Below, one piece after another: positions 33,205-44,303 of a stretch of DNA of 64,000 nucleotides. Source of the stretch: Cloeon dipterum (lineage: Eukaryota > Arthropoda > Insecta > Ephemeroptera > Baetidae); contig NC_088787.1 in NCBI RefSeq assembly GCF_949628265.1, forward strand, positions 3,090,501 to 3,154,500, read 5' to 3'. Position 1 is the first letter of the stretch. Every line of letters begins with the position of its first letter. The position numbers were made by a program, and so were the translations under genes. A model generated the notes under the pieces. It searched no databases, was not told the DNA's origin, and was given only the letters and a program-made list of their open reading frames with translations.

Positions 33205-35016
33205 TTAAGTGTTCATTCCAAGGGACTTGAAATAGCTCCTGATCTTGCCATCGTTTCGCGGGACGAAATCGAGAGCCGTTTTTCCATAAATGGTGCGGGC
33301 GTGAACGTCGACCCCGGCGTGGACGAGCCATCGGCAAAACTCGAGGTCTGCCCTCTGCGCGGCGTGGTGCAGCGGCGTCATTCCGCCCAAACACGACTCT
33401 TTGACCAGTTTTTGGTTCCTGTCGTGCAGGAATTTGGCGCTGGGGAGCGTGTTGGACCAGCAGGCGCAGAAGTGCAGCAGGTTTTCGTGTCCGATTTTGA
33501 GCTGCGTGTCGGCGCCGAGCCGCAGCAACTCGTCCGCCACCTCGAGGTTGCCGCACACGAGCGCCAGGTGCAGCGGCGTCTCGTCCATTTTGTTCCTGAC
33601 GTGCACCTTGAATCCGAGCTGCGGAGAAACGAAAAGTTGCACCAGTTGCCGTCCGTGGCGCTGGTTCAGCGCGGCGAAGTGAAGCACGTTGTTGCCGAAC
33701 TCGCCGCTCGCCACGAACGCCCTGGCGCCCTCCTCCAAGAGCCACTCACACATCTGCCGCCCGGAGAACTCGGCCGCCAGGTGCATCACGTTCCTCCCTC
33801 CCCTCCCGTCGGCCCTGATCAGTTCTTTGTCCTTCGAATTCACGAATTGGGCGCCTTTCAAATTGTTCTGCCGCACGCAGAAGTGGAGGAGGTTCTGGCC
33901 GTTCACCTCCGACCTCAAATCGGCGCCGCGTCTCACCATTTCCTCGGCAACCGCCAGGTTTCCGACCCTGAGAGCGTAGTGGAGGGGAGTCTCACCCTGC
34001 TCGTCCCGTTTCTTCAGACTGAATCCCAGGAAGGTGAAGAAGCGGACCAGACTCTTTCCGTGCTGCTTGTTCAGCCCGACGTGGTGCAGCACGCAGGACT
34101 TTCTCTCGCCGCTCAGGGCCGTCACCTCCACCCCGACCTGCACCAACCACTCGCACATTTCCCTGCAGGCCTTCTCCGCCGCCACGTGCACCGCGTTTCT
34201 TCCCCTTGAGTCGCATTTCTTCAACTGTTTCTCGTCCTTGAAGTGCACGAAACGGGCGCTTTGGATTTTATTCCTTTCAACGCAGAAGAGGAGAAGGTCC
34301 TCCTCGAATTCGGCGCCGCAGTTGAGCAGTTCCTGGGCCAGGTCGGTTTTCTCGAGCAACAGCGCCAATTGGAGGGGCGTGTGGCCAGCCGGGGTCCTCG
34401 CGTCCACGTCCACCTTCCAAGCGGCCAGGTAGCGGATGACCCATTTGGCGTGGCGCTCGTTTCGGACGGCGTGGTGCAGAGCCGTCGCCTTTTCGACGCT
34501 CAGGGACTTCGGGTCGATTCCGCGGCAAATCAGCCAGTCGCAAATCTCCGGGTCGGCGTGCTCGGCTGCCAGGTGCAAAGCATTCCTGCCCTCAGGGTCA
34601 ACCTTCGTGATCAGACTCTTGTCGTGTCTGTGGCTCAGCTTGACCAAATCAAGACAAATTTCCACCACGAAAAAGTGCAGCAGGTTCCCGTTGTTCCTCG
34701 TGCCGAGCAGCGTGAGGGCCAGGTCGAAGTTTCCCGCCCTGACGGCGTAGTGGACGGGCTCCTCGCCATCCACGTCCTTCAGAGAGCTGCAGGCGAGCTG
34801 CGGGAAGTGTCTGACGATGCGCAAGCCGTGTTTCTTATTCACGCTGGCCAAGTGCAGCAGAGAGACGCCGAACGGGGTCTTCTCGTCGGCAATTTCACCC
34901 GCTTCCAGCAGCCTGAGGCAGCGTCTCAGGTCGCCTTCCTTGGCCGCAAGCATCAGCCGCGTCAATCCTATGGTCGTCTTCTCCGCGAAACGCTCTTTGT
35001 GTAGCGAGTCACTCAT
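33205..35016 (-). CDS. Ankyrin-repeat protein, single coding exon
   Basis: 603 residues in one uninterrupted frame, starting MSDSLHKERFAEKTTIGLTR and ending IRSYFKSLGMNT. From residue 18 to the end it is a run of about fifteen ankyrin repeats in alternating canonical and degenerate forms (TRLMLAAKEGDLRRCLRLLE, GRNALHLAAEHADPEICDWL, GETPLHYALRVGNLAVAEEM, DETPLHLALVCGNLEVADEL, MTPLHHAAQRADLEFCRWLV). There is no signal peptide or membrane segment, so a cytosolic or nuclear scaffold is likely; the partner is unknown. The coding sequence is far richer in GC than its neighbours. Upstream, a leader exon ending AACATCTA (35090) and a short intron (GTAAGTGC to ATATAAG) precede the ATG. The long plus-strand frames opposite it are shadows. 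The lack of coding introns suggests an old retrocopy or an intronless family. Confidence 0.88.
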   Translation of the reverse strand: MSDSLHKERFAEKTTIGLTRLMLAAKEGDLRRCLRLLEAGEIADEKTPFGVSLLHLASVNKKHGLRIVRHFPQLACSSLKDVDGEEPVHYAVRAGNFDLALTLLGTRNNGNLLHFFVVEICLDLVKLSHRHDKSLITKVDPEGRNALHLAAEHADPEICDWLICRGIDPKSLSVEKATALHHAVRNERHAKWVIRYLAAWKVDVDARTPAGHTPLQLALLLEKTDLAQELLNCGAEFEEDLLLFCVERNKIQSARFVHFKDEKQLKKCDSRGRNAVHVAAEKACREMCEWLVQVGVEVTALSGERKSCVLHHVGLNKQHGKSLVRFFTFLGFSLKKRDEQGETPLHYALRVGNLAVAEEMVRRGADLRSEVNGQNLLHFCVRQNNLKGAQFVNSKDKELIRADGRGGRNVMHLAAEFSGRQMCEWLLEEGARAFVASGEFGNNVLHFAALNQRHGRQLVQLFVSPQLGFKVHVRNKMDETPLHLALVCGNLEVADELLRLGADTQLKIGHENLLHFCACWSNTLPSAKFLHDRNQKLVKESCLGGMTPLHHAAQRADLEFCRWLVHAGVDVHARTIYGKTALDFVPRNDGKIRSYFKSLGMNT

Positions 35017-35089
35017 TTTCTCTTATATTTGAAAAGCAAAGAAATTAAATTTAAACTCCAATTTATTGATAAATTTATGCACTTACTAG

Positions 35090-35160
35090 ATGTTAGGTCT
35101 TTCACTCCTGGCATGGCGAATAAAACTGAGAACTTCTAGCATCAAAGCAAACCACCGCTT
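35090..35160 (-). promoter_or_regulatory. Ankyrin-gene leader homologous to a yellow promoter
   Basis: Read on the minus strand, the words CCAAAGATCAAGC, GTGGTTTGCTTTG and TAGAAGTTCTCAGT match the region just upstream of yellow3 (about 50415-50485) in the same order and spacing. A plausible leader donor (ATCTA then GTAAGTGC) follows. The match shows that this region derives from a yellow-gene 5' flank and now sits at the start of the ankyrin gene. Confidence 0.6.
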
Positions 35161-35748
35161 GATCTTTGGACTTTGATCGTAAATAGAAAAATAATAATGG
35201 CCGTATCCAAATAGTGAAGGAACGTGTTTGCTCCTATTAAATATTATCTCTATAACGTTTCTAGATGAAACACAAATAAATATTCAGAGGCTTTTAGTTA
35301 AAAATGAAATAAATTCTTATTTAATAAAACCGCAGAGGTCGGAAGTTTCCCTAGGATCCAAACAGTTTGAAAAAATTTGAAAGGGAGAGTAGAGAGCACT
35401 GATTGGTTGCACCCCTTCCACCTTAACATTACAGGAATGCAATGAGGAGTTGAAGTACTAATGAAAAACTTGAGTTTATATTAAGCAAATCTCTGAGTTT
35501 TATTTTATAAATTATGATCTGCCAAAAAAAATTCAACAATTTCAGATAATCTGTGGTAAATATAAAGTTTGTACTAAATACTTTTACCAACGTTGGCATA
35601 CACGCGACTCGGGTAACGTCAACGGCAGAGGAAGAAGAGAGGAAACACAGATAGTTTAATAAATGAATTTAATTGCCAAGTTTATTCTTACAGTGAAATC
35701 ATTATCAAATAACAGAGTTTATGTAACAATATGAAACATCGTGATGAA
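35161..35748. repeat. Yellow-type intergenic block
   Basis: It matches 50480-51200 and, more weakly, 53700-54250. Shared words are GGACTTTGATCGTAAA, GGAACG-GTTTGCTC, GATGAAACA-AAATA, GTTTGAAA-GGAG-GTA-AGAG and a CAACGTTGG/AACGTCAA pair near 35590-35620. It joins the 3' end of yellow1 to a former yellow 5' flank. AATAAA for yellow1 (complement) is at 35681-35686. Confidence 0.6.
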
Positions 35749-37788
35749 TCATTTTCGGTTTCCTTGTTCCACGTCCAACATTTCCGGCTGGAAAAATTTC
35801 GGGACAGTGGGCATTTCCACGGCGCCTGCGTCACGCTGCCTGATGTAATTTTGCAATTTTCTCAACCTCATGTTGAGCCAGAGGTTGTAAGTGCAGACCA
35901 CAATAGAGAAAATGAAGCAGATGATCAAGCCAATCAAAGCAAAGTTTGTAGATTCTTCCGTTAGCTTATTTGCTTCTTTGAAACGTACGCCTTCTTCACA
36001 TGTACAGTTGATGTGTGTAACAGTAGTGGTGGAAGGAACTGAAATTTTATCCATATATGGGATCGATGCTTTGTATATCTTAATGGTTGGAAGATTTTCC
36101 GGAAATAGCTATTTACCTGTCGTCTGACAATCACTGATGTAGTATGGCTTCGCACCAACTGCAGCCTTCAGGAGCCTGAAAGTTGGCTTAGTCGCTGTTT
36201 CATTAATCTCGGTCACCCAAAAGGTTCCCGATGAGTCCAATGCAAAAGTAAACGGCCTAACAGTATTCAGCCCTTCAACCTAAAAAATGAACAAGACTGT
36301 TTCATTTTTCGTAATTTAATCTAAGACTACTAAAGGATAAAATATAAGAAATGAAACCGCACGCACAACTCTTCAATTTAAAAGATTAAAAAAATTGACA
36401 AATATTTAAAAATTAATCGCTGATAGAATCACAAGTTTCTTATTTCATTTGGTTACCCACCACAAGAAAACGCTGCTCCTGCATTGACTGGTATGTGTTC
36501 CAAGAGGTTATGAAATTCTCATCAAAAGAGGCGATATACATTGTCCCGTGGTTGTCCATCAGCATTCTATACTTCTGAGTTCTAGTCCATTTTCCGATTA
36601 GTTTCGGATTTGCAGTTTGAATTCCGTTGCGGAGTGCGGCAACGGAAATTGAAAAAAATTCATTGGTGAAAGAATGGCTGAGGTAGAGCTGTCTCGGTTC
36701 CTCCTTAGGTGACAGGGCAATGGAATAAGCCATGAATCCAGGCGTGTCCACAATCCAAGATTGGTTCCTTTCCAAACTAAATACGACAATGTGGTTTCGA
36801 TACAACCGCGCGATGTATGCAAATGTTCCGTTGGGCGTCTCGTCGAGCACCAAGTCGGCAAGATATTTGCCAAAAGAAAAACGATGAATGAGTTTGGTTT
36901 TATCGTTATTGAACAAGTCGGAAATCCATAGTTTGGCATTGCAATTTTCGCTACCGCTGTCCAAAACCCACAGCCTGCCAACGGCATCCACTTCCAATCC
37001 TGCTGCTTCTTCAATTTTGTTGCAGTCTCCATATTCATCCTAAAAGGTTTATTGTTTCATTTTTAATCAAACACTTTTTGAATTTTCATTAACTGTTAAG
37101 AGAAAAAAATTGAATTTTCATTATATATTTTTCACTGTTGTTATATCATATATGTATCAATGGTATCTCTTGTGACGATCCCACTCAAGTTTTTAATTTA
37201 TTCAGGTTCCGAGTTCCCAAAAGCCACTTTGTGATTTGAATTACCATACTAGTATCAGTATCCTTTGAAGGAAATATGATTATTTCAAAATAATCGTCTC
37301 CACGGTGCACGTGAAATCCCTAAAATTGTAACAAATGGCTGTCCGTTTTGTAAAAATGTAAAGAAATATAAAATATCTAAAAAAAACTTCGACTAAAAAG
37401 AGATTGTATTCACTGCATGAGCGCATTCGATTTAGATTGTATCTCTTTAGAATATTCTTACTTTATTATGCATGTCCCACGAAGGGAATGGAGTGAGCTC
37501 CGGAGGTGCAGAGGTTTCGCTGCTTGTCGGCAAAGACACCAGAGTAACTGGAATGCCAACATTGTATTTCTCGAGACTGAGGAAGATCCTTGTTTCGTAG
37601 ACAGCCATGAAAATTGGTTGAATAAGCTTTGGATTGAAATAAGTTCTATTGTTCAAGGCGCTTGTCCTGCTAGCCTCCGACGGCCACTCGTAGTCCATTC
37701 CGTCGGGCCACTCGAAGACTTGAGTGAAGTTAACGGCGGTGGCCAATGAAAGGCGGAGCAAAACGACGACGATGAAGAAAAGATCCAT
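35749..37788 (-). CDS. Yellow/MRJP-family protein with C-terminal membrane anchor (yellow1)
   Basis: 452 residues. Minus-strand exons are 37788-37462, 37039-36461, 36279-36117 and 36038-35749, with consistent phases. Residues 1-18 are a signal peptide (MDLFFIVVVLLRLSLATA). The yellow domain follows: FTQVFEWPDGMDYEWPS, GLEVDAVGRLWVLDSGSENC, DLVLDETPNGTFAYIAR, SIALSPKEEPRQLYLSH, LMDNHGTMYIASF and ALDSSGTFWVTEIN. After a Thr/Cys-rich stalk there is a hydrophobic segment (FALIGLIICFIFSIVVCTYN) at about residue 385, then LRKLQNYIRQRD and about 40 cytoplasmic residues. Yellow proteins act in cuticle pigmentation and ligand binding and are usually secreted; this one should be a type I membrane protein. 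It is head-to-head with ZnF1. A conserved extra frame lies in intron 1. Confidence 0.9.
37185..37319 (-). other. Candidate alternative exon in yellow1 intron 1
   Basis: A 3' splice site (CAATTTTAG before GGATTTCACG) opens a 44-codon frame in the phase of exon 1: GFHVHRGDDYFEIIIFPSKD and on to a TGA stop. Yellow2 has the same splice site and frame at the same place. Joined to exon 1 it would give a short secreted product. Yellow3 and yellow4 lack it. Confidence 0.35.
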
Positions 37789-37977
37789 GACTGGGACGAT
37801 TTTTTACTAAAAAAAAGTAACAGTTTGACTTAAATGTTGGATAATTTTAGTTAAATCTACTTGGAAGAAACTGTAAATAAAACAAAAAAGAGAAATTTAT
37901 TTTAATCCATTTGAACCATTTGTTTTATATGAGACGAATAAATTTCAAATAAAAAAATAGCTTTCAAGAAAACGAAC

Positions 37978-38070
37978 CTGCTCGCTGGGTAAAAACTGGG
38001 ACGGAACTGCACAGGTAGATCGCAGAGAGTCGAATGACTTTCAGAATCAACGAACTCCCCTCTTAAATAG
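37978..38070 (-). promoter_or_regulatory. Yellow1 core promoter and noncoding leader exon
   Basis: CTATTTAAGAGGGG (complement, 38057-38070) is TATA-like. It is followed by a leader ending CCCAGCGAGCAG at 37978 before GTTCG. The same leader end is found upstream of all four yellow genes. The leader joins to an acceptor (TTTTTTTTAG) just before the coding exon. Confidence 0.6.
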
Positions 38071-39017
38071 GCAGCCTATACCCGGAAATGTTTAATGCGC
38101 TCTTTGCTCCCGCAGCAAGAGTCCAAAGTCACCTTTGTGTGATACTTAGCACACGCTGCACAAACACTCCGCGTTACATTTTCTGTCGTCGACCTTCTCA
38201 TGCTTCGCCTCACTTGTGCCTTATTTTTAGACTTATTTTCTAAAATTCAATTAACGGCTCTTCACAACTGAATAAATTTCCTCACGTGGCCTTAATCGTA
38301 GAAACAGGCATGCACCTCTCGCTTTGACACGTTCAAGGAAAAATTGCAGCTTTAGGATATAATTCAAGCAGCAGGGCTGACTGGTTGAAAGTGTTTTTTT
38401 CTAAATAAAATGCCATTGAGAGCAGACTGAAAGATATTTTTAATCATTCTGCGATTAATATAATCTGTTAAAATGATAGATATACTGAAAAATCAAGGGG
38501 GAAAGAGAAGGGTTCGAATAATTGTGAAAGATATGCCATTAAAATTGAATCTTTTAGATTTAGCGGACTTGAACTGTTCAAAACTTTGGTAAAAATGTTC
38601 AGAGATGCGCGTCTAATTTGTTAGCGGACCAATGCGAATTCTCCCTTCACAGATCAATGTCCGCCTATTGCAGAATAAAGCGTTAAAATAAAGATAAAGA
38701 AGTTGAAAATGAACTAATTTCTCTCCCTGTGAAATTTGATTATTGGCGCGTTGGGAAGCTGACGCTGCGACGACGGGTGTCTACAGAGAGAGAGTTAAAA
38801 AACTATTTCTTCCTCCCTTACTGCATATTCTTAAGGGAGATTGATCTGGAGCCGAATGAACTTCAATACTCTAATAAAATTTCAGGAAATCGTAGTGTAA
38901 AATTCTAAATGAAACACAAAATTTATAATTGTTTGCTGCAATATTTAATTCTAAAATTCCATATAGATTGATTCGCTGAAGTTTCTTCCAGCGATAGCTT
39001 CCCTTTTTTGTTTACCC
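38071..39017. other. Divergent intergenic region, yellow1/ZnF1
   Basis: It is shared with 44403-45328 between yellow2 and ZnF2 (words CAGCAGGGCTGACTGGTTGA, GATAGATATACTGAAAAAT, GATCAATGTCCGCCT, GGGAAGCTGACGCTGCGACG, GGGA-GATTGATCTGGAGCC). It lies between two outward-facing start sites and probably holds shared regulatory sites. Confidence 0.5.
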
Positions 39018-39023
39018 TATAAA
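39018..39023 (+). promoter_or_regulatory. TATA box of ZnF1
   Basis: TATAAA lies 64 bases before the ATG at 39087. The following leader (CCACCTGACGACCTGACAAA) is identical in ZnF2, which supports a fixed core promoter. Confidence 0.6.
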
Positions 39024-39086
39024 CCACCTGACGACCTGACAAACTGCAGCTGTGTCGATCTCATTCGCGCCACTTCAATTGTCGTG

Positions 39087-41036
39087 ATGCCGCTTGTGAA
39101 GCCGCTCTGCCGCGTTTGCGAGCGTCCGACGGCGGACGGCGCTGTCCAGGCTGTCCAATTGGACAAGGAGAAGCTGCAGACTTGGTTCTTGAACGTCTGC
39201 GGCTACGAATTTGCAGAGGAAATCGAGGATGAAGATCTGATTTGCAATTTCTGCATCTGGCACGCTGAGTGAGCTGCATAGCGGGATCTTTTTTTAATTT
39301 TAATGATGATCTTTATACATATTTTTAGGTTTCTTGCCAAATATGTTTGCGAGCTCAAAGCTTTGGTTTGGTGGCCGCAAGATATGGATTATTTAGAGGA
39401 CGTGGCGAAGGAGTTGAGGAAGAAATATCTAGGTAAATATCAGCGTAAAAATTCAATTTGAGTAATTTTTCTTGTATAAATGACGCAAGAAAGGGTACTA
39501 ATGGAGATTAAGGAACGGATTCAAAATGAGCAAGGAACGTAATTATAACGCATGAGGATACAGCAGAACATGACACATACTATATTATATTATATAAAAA
39601 CTATAAAAAATGATTTAAATGTATAATAACATTTACCGATATGAAAATTTAAGATTTTACCGCTGTTGAAGGTACGCATTTAACCCTTAAAATCTTTATC
39701 TAGCTCCAAATCTAATAGATGCATTTTAGTTTTATGAATGCAATTGAACCTTTTTCCTTGATTTGGTCTGGATTAATTAATTATTGTTGCAGAAGGAAAA
39801 GCAGAGCAGTGCTGGGTGCAGCTGGAGAAGATTGTGCTGCCGAAAAGCAAGAAAGACGAAAGTGAAGAGCATGAGGGAAAGTCCGACGGTCAAAAGAGCA
39901 AGAAGAAATGTTTCTATTGCGGACAAGCTGTCGTAAGCATTAGAGATCACGTGAGGTATATGCATGAGAATGCCATCAGGTGTGACTTTCATAATTGTGC
40001 CACATATTTCCACACTGTCGAGGAAAAGGAGAGCCACACAAAGGAAGTGCATGAAAAATCAAAAGCAAAGAAACTGATCAAGTGCAATTTTTGCAAGAAG
40101 GAGTTTCGGTGGTCCTCAGACACCAGAAAGCATATTCATCGGCTTCATTCTGAATTTTTGGTTCGATGCGCTTTCCATGGTTGCCTTTCATACTTCAAAA
40201 CCGAATTCGAAATGAAGAATCACTTTGATTCAGTTCACAACAAAGAAGATGAGGAAAAGGGATTTAAATGTCAGCATTGCGAGTATAAATCCTCAACGAA
40301 TGGCAATTTGACGTCTCACATTTCTCGTCTTCACGTGCCTAAGACAGTCAAGTGTGACAAATGTGACGAAATGTTTGCCTCGAAGAAACTTCTGGCTCAG
40401 CACTTTAATAAGAAACATTTGTTTCGGATGTGCAAAATTTGCAATTCAAATGTTGTTATAAGATATAGGACGCGTCATTTGAATAAGACTACGTGCCAGC
40501 GCTGCAAGATTGAATTTGAGTGCTCAGGTTTGTACCGATATCATTTGAAAACATGCAGAGAAACTCTTTTTAAATGTCAAAAATGCCCAAAGACTTTCCA
40601 ATATCCATATGAACTGAAATACCACTTGAAATTGAAACACAGAAACAATTTGTGGCGTGGTTTGCAGTACATAAGTCTTGGATTCAAGTGTGAGCCGTGC
40701 AAAAGGTACTACAAAAATAAAAAACAACTGAGAGTCCACTTGAATCACTTTCACAAGAGACTGAATTTGAAGCATTGCGCGCACTGTCCAAAGAGCTTTA
40801 CTGATTTAACACACTTGAAAAACCATTTGGCTGCGAAACACAATTTGATTGAATGCAAATTCGAATGCGGTGAGTGCCAGAAGAAGTTTGTTTCTTCGTA
40901 TTTCCTGGCTGCACACAAAAGAAGTGCACATTTTCTGAACAAAAAACTGAAATCATGTAAGGTTTGTGGAAAATCAATGTGGGAAAGGTGTGTAAAACCC
41001 CATTTATTAATGATTCATGGAATTAGCAGTCTGTAA
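39087..41036 (+). CDS. C2H2 zinc-finger protein with N-terminal ZAD-like domain (ZnF1)
   Basis: 509 residues from exons 39087-39268, 39329-39432 and 39793-41036. The N-terminal 90 residues hold paired cysteines (CRVCERPTADG, LNVCGYEF, LICNFCIWHAEF), like the ZAD dimerisation domain of arthropod zinc-finger factors. The large last exon encodes about thirteen C2H2 or near-C2H2 fingers (CFYCGQAVVSIRDHVRYMH, CNFCKKEFRWSSDTRKHIHR, CQKCPKTFQYPYELKYHLKL, CAHCPKSFTDLTHLKNHLAA, CGECQKKFVSSYFLAAHKRS). ZAD factors are sequence-specific DNA-binding regulators in the nucleus, often in lineage-expanded clusters. It diverges from yellow1. AATAAA is at 41315. Confidence 0.9.
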
Positions 41037-42169
41037 GAACTGTCCATTCAATGTCCAGAGTAAATATCATCTGTTAAAATATGTTTAGAGGATTTTTTCA
41101 AATGACTATTGTTTTATGATTGTGTCCTTTGTTCGTCTGCCACTATTATTTGGTATCTCCATCCCTAATAAATCATGTAGGTGTTCTTTTGATGTACGAA
41201 AAATTTGTCTGCAATATCTGCTTATAGTGTCTAGCCTTGTCTCATTTTTTGTATACTTTAACTGTATTTAAAAGTGTTTGATCCAACCAATCTTTTTAAA
41301 CATATATTCTTTCCAATAAATCGTGGTAAAGGTACAACATGAAAAGTTTAATTTTTTATCATAAACCACTCCCAATTTGCTGCTAAAAATTCCATTTCAA
41401 TAGCGTGCGTATTTTAAAGTTAATTATTATAGACTGACTAAAGATAAATATTTGAGAAAAAGCAAAATCGGTGCAGTTTGTCGCTTTCAGATTTATGCAA
41501 CCCGCAACTAATATTTTACACAAATAGAGTGACGTCAGTGGCATGAATTGTAGGAGAGGGAAGCAAGAAGGCTGAAAGCGCCACCGGTGAACAAGAGGAG
41601 GCGTTCAGGAAGGACTGCGCAGATTCAGTTGCGATGAGTGCGGAAAGAACTTTCAAGTGTTTTTCTTTGCAAGCCAGAAACGTTGAAAGCACCTGACAAT
41701 GAGACACCGAAGTCGCAAGACGCGCGACATGCGCAGGAAATCAATTTTTAGCTCTTGTTTGAGAAGGAATTCACTAATTCAGAGCATTGGCACTAATTTT
41801 CTAAACACCAACAAACAACTTGAAAATAAGTTAATTTTGTAGCATAAAATTGTTATAAAAAGTAAAACCTATATGCTGATTGCAAAATCTTGCTTTTGAT
41901 ATTTTCCGCATTCAGTGATATTAAAAAATAATACGGGACTGTTTTTTACTGGTGACGATTTGTATTTGTATATTTATTTTTCTTGTATGCCTGTATTTCA
42001 GTTATCTTCCCTGGCTAACAACGATAGTAAAGAACATCTAGAATTAAACTATACAGATAAGTCAAACTTAAAGTTTATTTTTTACAATTTATTTCTCTCA
42101 AAAGCCCAGAGTTGATGGAAGAATATGAAGAAATCGGGACGGACATTTGAAGGTCCCAAACTAATCATT
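41037..42169. other. 3' flanks of ZnF1 and yellow2
   Basis: The ZnF1 polyadenylation signal (AATAAA, 41315-41320, followed by TCGTGGTAAAGG) is conserved in ZnF2 and ZnF3. At 41530-41537 a TGACGTCA word with flanking GAG and GTGGCATGAAT is part of the yellow 3' block. AATAAA (complement) for yellow2 is at 42074-42079. No gene is seen. Confidence 0.55.
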
Positions 42170-44091
42170 TTAGATTTCATCCTCCGATATTTCCGGTGAA
42201 ACGCAATTCGGGACAGTCCGCATTTCCCCTTCGTCGGCATTGCACTGCTCTTTGAAATTTTGCATTTTTCTCATCCTCAGGGAAAGCCAGAGGTTGAAAG
42301 TGCAACTCAAGACCAGGAAGAAGGCGAGCGAGCCAGTCAAAGCAGAGTTTGTAGATTCTTCCGTTGGCCTTTCTTCTTTTAAGCGAACTCCTTCTTCGCA
42401 TGAGACGTCGGGTTTAACTGTAGTGGTGGAAGGAACAGGAAGGGTGTAGACAACTGAAACTGAAAATGTATCCACATAGAGGAACAATGGGAACAATGTT
42501 TTGTATATCATATTGGTTGGAAGATTTTCCTGAAATAGCTATTCACCTGTCGTCTGACAATCACTGATGTAGCATGGCTTCGCACCGAATGCAGCCTTTA
42601 GTAGCTTGTACGTTGGCCTAGTCGCTGTTTTATTCATCTCGGTCATCCAAAAGGTTCCCGATGAGTCCAATGCAAAAGTAAACGGCCAAACAGTATTCAG
42701 TTTTCTATCCTAAAAAGTGAACAAGTTTCGTAATTTTAGCAAAGACTAAAGGACAAAATATAAGAAATGAAACCGTACGCACTATTCTCCAATTCAAAAG
42801 ATTAAAAGAGTTAATGTCAAATAATTAAAAATCAATCGCTAATAGAATCACAATTTTTCAATTACCTCAAGAAAACGCTGCTCCTGCATTGACTGGTATG
42901 GGTTCCAAGAGGCTATGTAATTCTTCCTGTAAAAGGCGGCATACATTGTCCCGTGGTTGTCCATCAGCATTCTATACGGTAGAATTTCAGTCCATTGTCC
43001 GATTAGTTTTGGATATGCAGTTTGAGTTCCGTTTGAGCGAAGTGCGGTAGCGGAAATCGAAAAAAATTCACTGGTGTCGAAATTGCGGGAATTGCTGAGG
43101 TAGATTTGTCTTGGTTCCTTTTTAGGGGACCGGGCAATGGAGTAGGCCTCGACTCCAGGCGTGTCCACTGTCCAAGATTGGTTTTTGCCCAAACTAAACA
43201 CGACAATGTGTTGATGACGCCACCGAGCCATGTAGGCGAAATATCCGTTGGGCGTTTCGTCGAGCACCAAGTCGGCAAGATATTTGGCAAAAGAAAAACG
43301 ATGAATGAGTTCGGTTTTATCGTTGTTGGCCAAGTTGAAAATCCATAGTTTTGCATTGCAATTTTCGCTTCCGCTGTCGATCACCCACAGCCTTCCAAAG
43401 GAGTCCACTTCCAATCCTTTTGCTTCTTCAATTTTGTTGCAGTCTCCATGTTCATCCTAAAAGGTTTATTGTTTCATTTTTAATCAAATACTTTTTGAAA
43501 TTTCATTAACTGTTAAAAGAAAAAAAATGGATTTTCATTATATATTTTTCACTGTCGTTATATCATAAGTATCCTTTGAAGGAAATAAGATTATTTCAAA
43601 ATGATCGTCTCCACGGTGCACGTGAAATCCCTAAAATTGTAACAAATGGCTGTCCGTTTCGTAAAAAATGTAAAGAAATATAAAATATCTAAAAAAAAAT
43701 TCGACTAAAAAGAGATTGTATTCACTGCATGAGCGCATTCGATTTAGATTGTATCTCTTTAGAATATTCTTACTTTATGCATGTCCCACGAAGGGAATGG
43801 AGTGAGCTTTGGAGGTGCAGAGGTTTCGCTGCTCGTTGGCAAAGACCCCAGAGTCACCGGAATGACAACATATTTCTCAAGGCTGAGGAAGATCCTTGTT
43901 CCGTAGACAGCCATGAAAATAGGTTCAATATTCTGTGGTTTGAAAGCTCCAGATCCCAAGGCCTGTATCCTTTTTTCCTCCGACGGCCACTCGTAGTTCA
44001 ATCCAGCGGGCCATTCGAAGACTTGAGTGAAGTTGACGGCGGTGGCCAAAGAAAGGCAGAGCAAAATGACAACGATGAAGAAAAGATTCAT
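42170..44091 (-). CDS. Yellow/MRJP-family protein with C-terminal membrane anchor (yellow2)
   Basis: 453 residues from minus-strand exons 44091-43774, 43456-42866, 42709-42547 and 42459-42170 (exon 4 could start six bases later). Signal peptide: MNLFFIVVILLCLSLATA. Yellow-domain landmarks are FTQVFEWPAGLNYEWPS, GLEVDSFGRLWVIDSGSENC, DLVLDETPNGYFAYMARW, SIARSPKKEPRQIYLSN, LMDNHGTMYAAFY and ALDSSGTFWMTEMNKTATRP. The anchor is ALTGSLAFFLVLSCTFNLWL followed by basic RMRKMQ. It is the closest relative of yellow1 and sits in the duplicated yellow/ZnF unit, head-to-head with ZnF2. Leader exon and TATA are at 44304-44402. Confidence 0.9.
43538..43630 (-). other. Candidate alternative exon in yellow2 intron 1
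   Basis: It has the same 3' splice site as the yellow1 cassette. The frame reads GFHVHRGDDHFEIILFPSKD and ends at a TAA after ten further residues. Differences from yellow1 in the shared part are mostly conservative (Tyr to His, Ile to Leu). Confidence 0.35.
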
Positions 44092-44303
44092 GACTGGGAC
44101 GGTTTTTTACTAAAAATAAAGAAATAGTTTGACTTAAATGTTGGATAATTTCGGTTAAATCTGCTTGGAAGAAACTGTAAATAAAACAAAAATTAAAACA
44201 AAAAAGAGAAATTTAGTTTTATCCATTTGAACCATTTGTTTTATATGAGACGAATAAATTTCAAATAAAAAAGTGTCTAAAAATAGCTTTCAAGAAAAAG
44301 AAC

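Noticed and set aside
33301-35004. Long plus-strand frames (302 and 253 codons) opposite the ankyrin gene
   Set aside because: They are antisense shadows of a GC-rich ankyrin coding region. The minus frame has the ankyrin periodicity and a complete start and stop.
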